Of a stretch of 64,000 bases of DNA, positions 63,121 through 64,000 are shown piece after piece. The first letter of the stretch is position 1; the number at the start of each line of letters is the position of its first letter. Made by a program: the position numbers and the translations under genes. Source of the DNA: Flavobacteriales bacterium (GTDB lineage Bacteria; Bacteroidota; Bacteroidia; Flavobacteriales_E; Vicingaceae); the NCBI GenBank assembly GCA_020853105.1, contig JADYZM010000007.1:55961-119960 (forward strand). Reading direction: 5' to 3'. The notes under the pieces were generated by a model that was not told the DNA's origin, made no database searches, and worked only from the letters and a program-made list of their open reading frames with translations.

Positions 63121-64000
63121 ATGGCAGAATTACTATCAATAAAAGAAGCAAGCCAGTGGGCGACAGAGTATTTGGACAAAAATGTTACTACTTCTAACAT
63201 TTCCTATCTTATTCAATACGGCAGGATAAAAAAAATAGGAGACAATGGTTCAACACAAGTAATCAAAGAAGAATTGATTGAATATTACAAAGACCAAAAA
63301 AAATCGAGACAAGAAGAATGGAAAGAACAGCTTGGCAAAGATTTAAATTGGGCTTTATCATTTGAACAATACAAGGAAGCTGAAACAACAAAGCATGTTC
63401 ACAGACTTCATCCATACAAGGGAAAATTTATTCCTCAGTTAGTTGAATATTTCCTTGACAACCACACAGATAAATTCAAGAAGGAAGTTTATTTCAAGCC
63501 AGGTGATATTGTTTACGACCCATTTTCAGGAAGCGGAACAACAATGGTTCAAGCGTGTGAGTTAGGTATTCATGCAGTTGGTAATGATGTATCTGCATTT
63601 AATGCAATGATTGGTAATTGTAAGGTTACAAAATATAACCTTGTTGATGTTCAAACTGAAATAGACAGAATTTCTAAAGCATTAAAATCATTTTTAGCAG
63701 ACCACAAAACGCTTGAATTTGAAGACAGACTTTTAAAAGAATTGTATGTTTTCAACAACAAGTATTTTCCAGTTCCGGAATACAAATACAAAGTAAAAAG
63801 GAAGGAGATTGACGAAAAGACTTATGGTGAAGAAAAGGAAAAGGAATTTTTGCCAACTTTTGATAAACTCGTAAAGGAGTATAAAATAAAATTGCGTCAA
63901 GACAAAGAAGATTCATTTCTTGACATATGGTATACTCAACATATTCGTGATGAAATTCAGTTTGTGTTTGATGAAATAAAAAAAATTAAGAATCCCGAAA
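63121..64000 (+). CDS. DNA methyltransferase, 5' part (runs off window)
   Basis: The first 293 codons are open to the window edge. It begins MAELLSIKEASQWATEYLDKN, a helix-turn-helix-like region with VTTSNISYLIQYGRI that could be a MerR/excisionase-type domain. Then comes HRLHPYKGKFIPQLVEYFL and motif I DIVYDPFSGSGTTMVQACELG (SAM binding). This is the N4/N6 adenine/cytosine methyltransferase family. The catalytic (D/N/S)PPY motif is expected further on, beyond the window. A restriction endonuclease may follow. Confidence 0.85.
   Translation, partial: MAELLSIKEASQWATEYLDKNVTTSNISYLIQYGRIKKIGDNGSTQVIKEELIEYYKDQKKSRQEEWKEQLGKDLNWALSFEQYKEAETTKHVHRLHPYKGKFIPQLVEYFLDNHTDKFKKEVYFKPGDIVYDPFSGSGTTMVQACELGIHAVGNDVSAFNAMIGNCKVTKYNLVDVQTEIDRISKALKSFLADHKTLEFEDRLLKELYVFNNKYFPVPEYKYKVKRKEIDEKTYGEEKEKEFLPTFDKLVKEYKIKLRQDKEDSFLDIWYTQHIRDEIQFVFDEIKKIKNPE

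Noticed and set aside
1..64000. CRISPR arrays, rRNA, tRNA, insertion sequences or prophage
   Set aside because: No regularly spaced repeats, tRNA cloverleaf, rRNA stretch or transposase or integrase frame was recognised by eye; a tool scan could still find a tRNA I missed.

Overview
The window is 64 kb of AT-rich DNA from a member of the Bacteroidota. Five things point there: a type IX secretion C-terminal sorting domain, TAnnTTTG -7 promoter boxes ahead of many genes, almost no Shine-Dalgarno sequences, frequent TTG starts, and a DUF4286 protein. Everything functional is read from sequence alone; no database search was run.

Layout. (1) 1-14.8 kb is a surface-polysaccharide locus: glycosyltransferases, a Wzx-type flippase, a WecE-type sugar aminotransferase, a nucleotide-sugar epimerase, an AsnB-type amidotransferase, a methyltransferase, a multi-pass membrane protein and two N-acetyl-sugar amidotransferase (WbpG/PseA-like) paralogues. 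(2) 14.8-18.3 kb holds rdgB, a YhcC-type radical SAM gene, a zinc-ribbon PhnA-like gene and two hemerythrin-type genes. (3) 18.4-24.2 kb (minus strand) is a molybdenum-hydroxylase operon that looks like 4-hydroxybenzoyl-CoA reductase: hcrB with its diagnostic extra [4Fe-4S] loop, a fused HcrC-HcrA polypeptide, and the maturation genes xdhC and mocA, plus an SDR. (4) 24.5-44.4 kb (plus strand), divergent from (3), is an anaerobic benzoyl-CoA operon: bcrCBAD, acyl-CoA ligase, a lone dehydratase/reductase-like subunit, a ketopantoate-reductase/BcrAD-ATPase fusion, thiolase, had, a secreted T9SS protein, oah, dch, a 3-hydroxyacyl-CoA dehydrogenase/enoyl-CoA hydratase fusion, and korAB. It closes with a strong terminator. 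(5) 44.5-62.4 kb is mostly housekeeping: sensor kinase, VOC protein, cytochrome b, a broken fluC, a Na/Pi cotransporter, hflX, rbfA, a lolE-like permease, purH, mreBCD-mrdA-rodA and glyS. (6) 62.4-64 kb is an accessory edge with a palindromic repeat, an XRE regulator with a promoter-overlapping palindrome, and the start of a DNA methyltransferase.

How the genes work together. Operons (3) and (4) describe a route from 4-hydroxybenzoyl-CoA to benzoyl-CoA (Hcr), to the cyclic diene (BcrCBAD, driven by ATP and reduced ferredoxin, which KorAB can supply), then Dch, Had and Oah to 3-hydroxypimelyl-CoA, and finally the dehydrogenase and thiolase to glutaryl-CoA plus acetyl-CoA. The 271-bp divergent gap carries two ATGAT-N4-ATCAT palindromes 22 bp apart. 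They resemble FNR-family sites and sit at plausible activator distances from candidate -7 boxes on both sides. No dedicated ferredoxin, glutaryl-CoA dehydrogenase or local regulator is visible in the window.

The most unusual part is the ligase, lone dehydratase-like subunit and KPR-ATPase fusion inserted between bcrD and the thiolase. It has no counterpart in the Thauera or Azoarcus clusters I know of and may be an undescribed radical-type reductase or dehydratase module.
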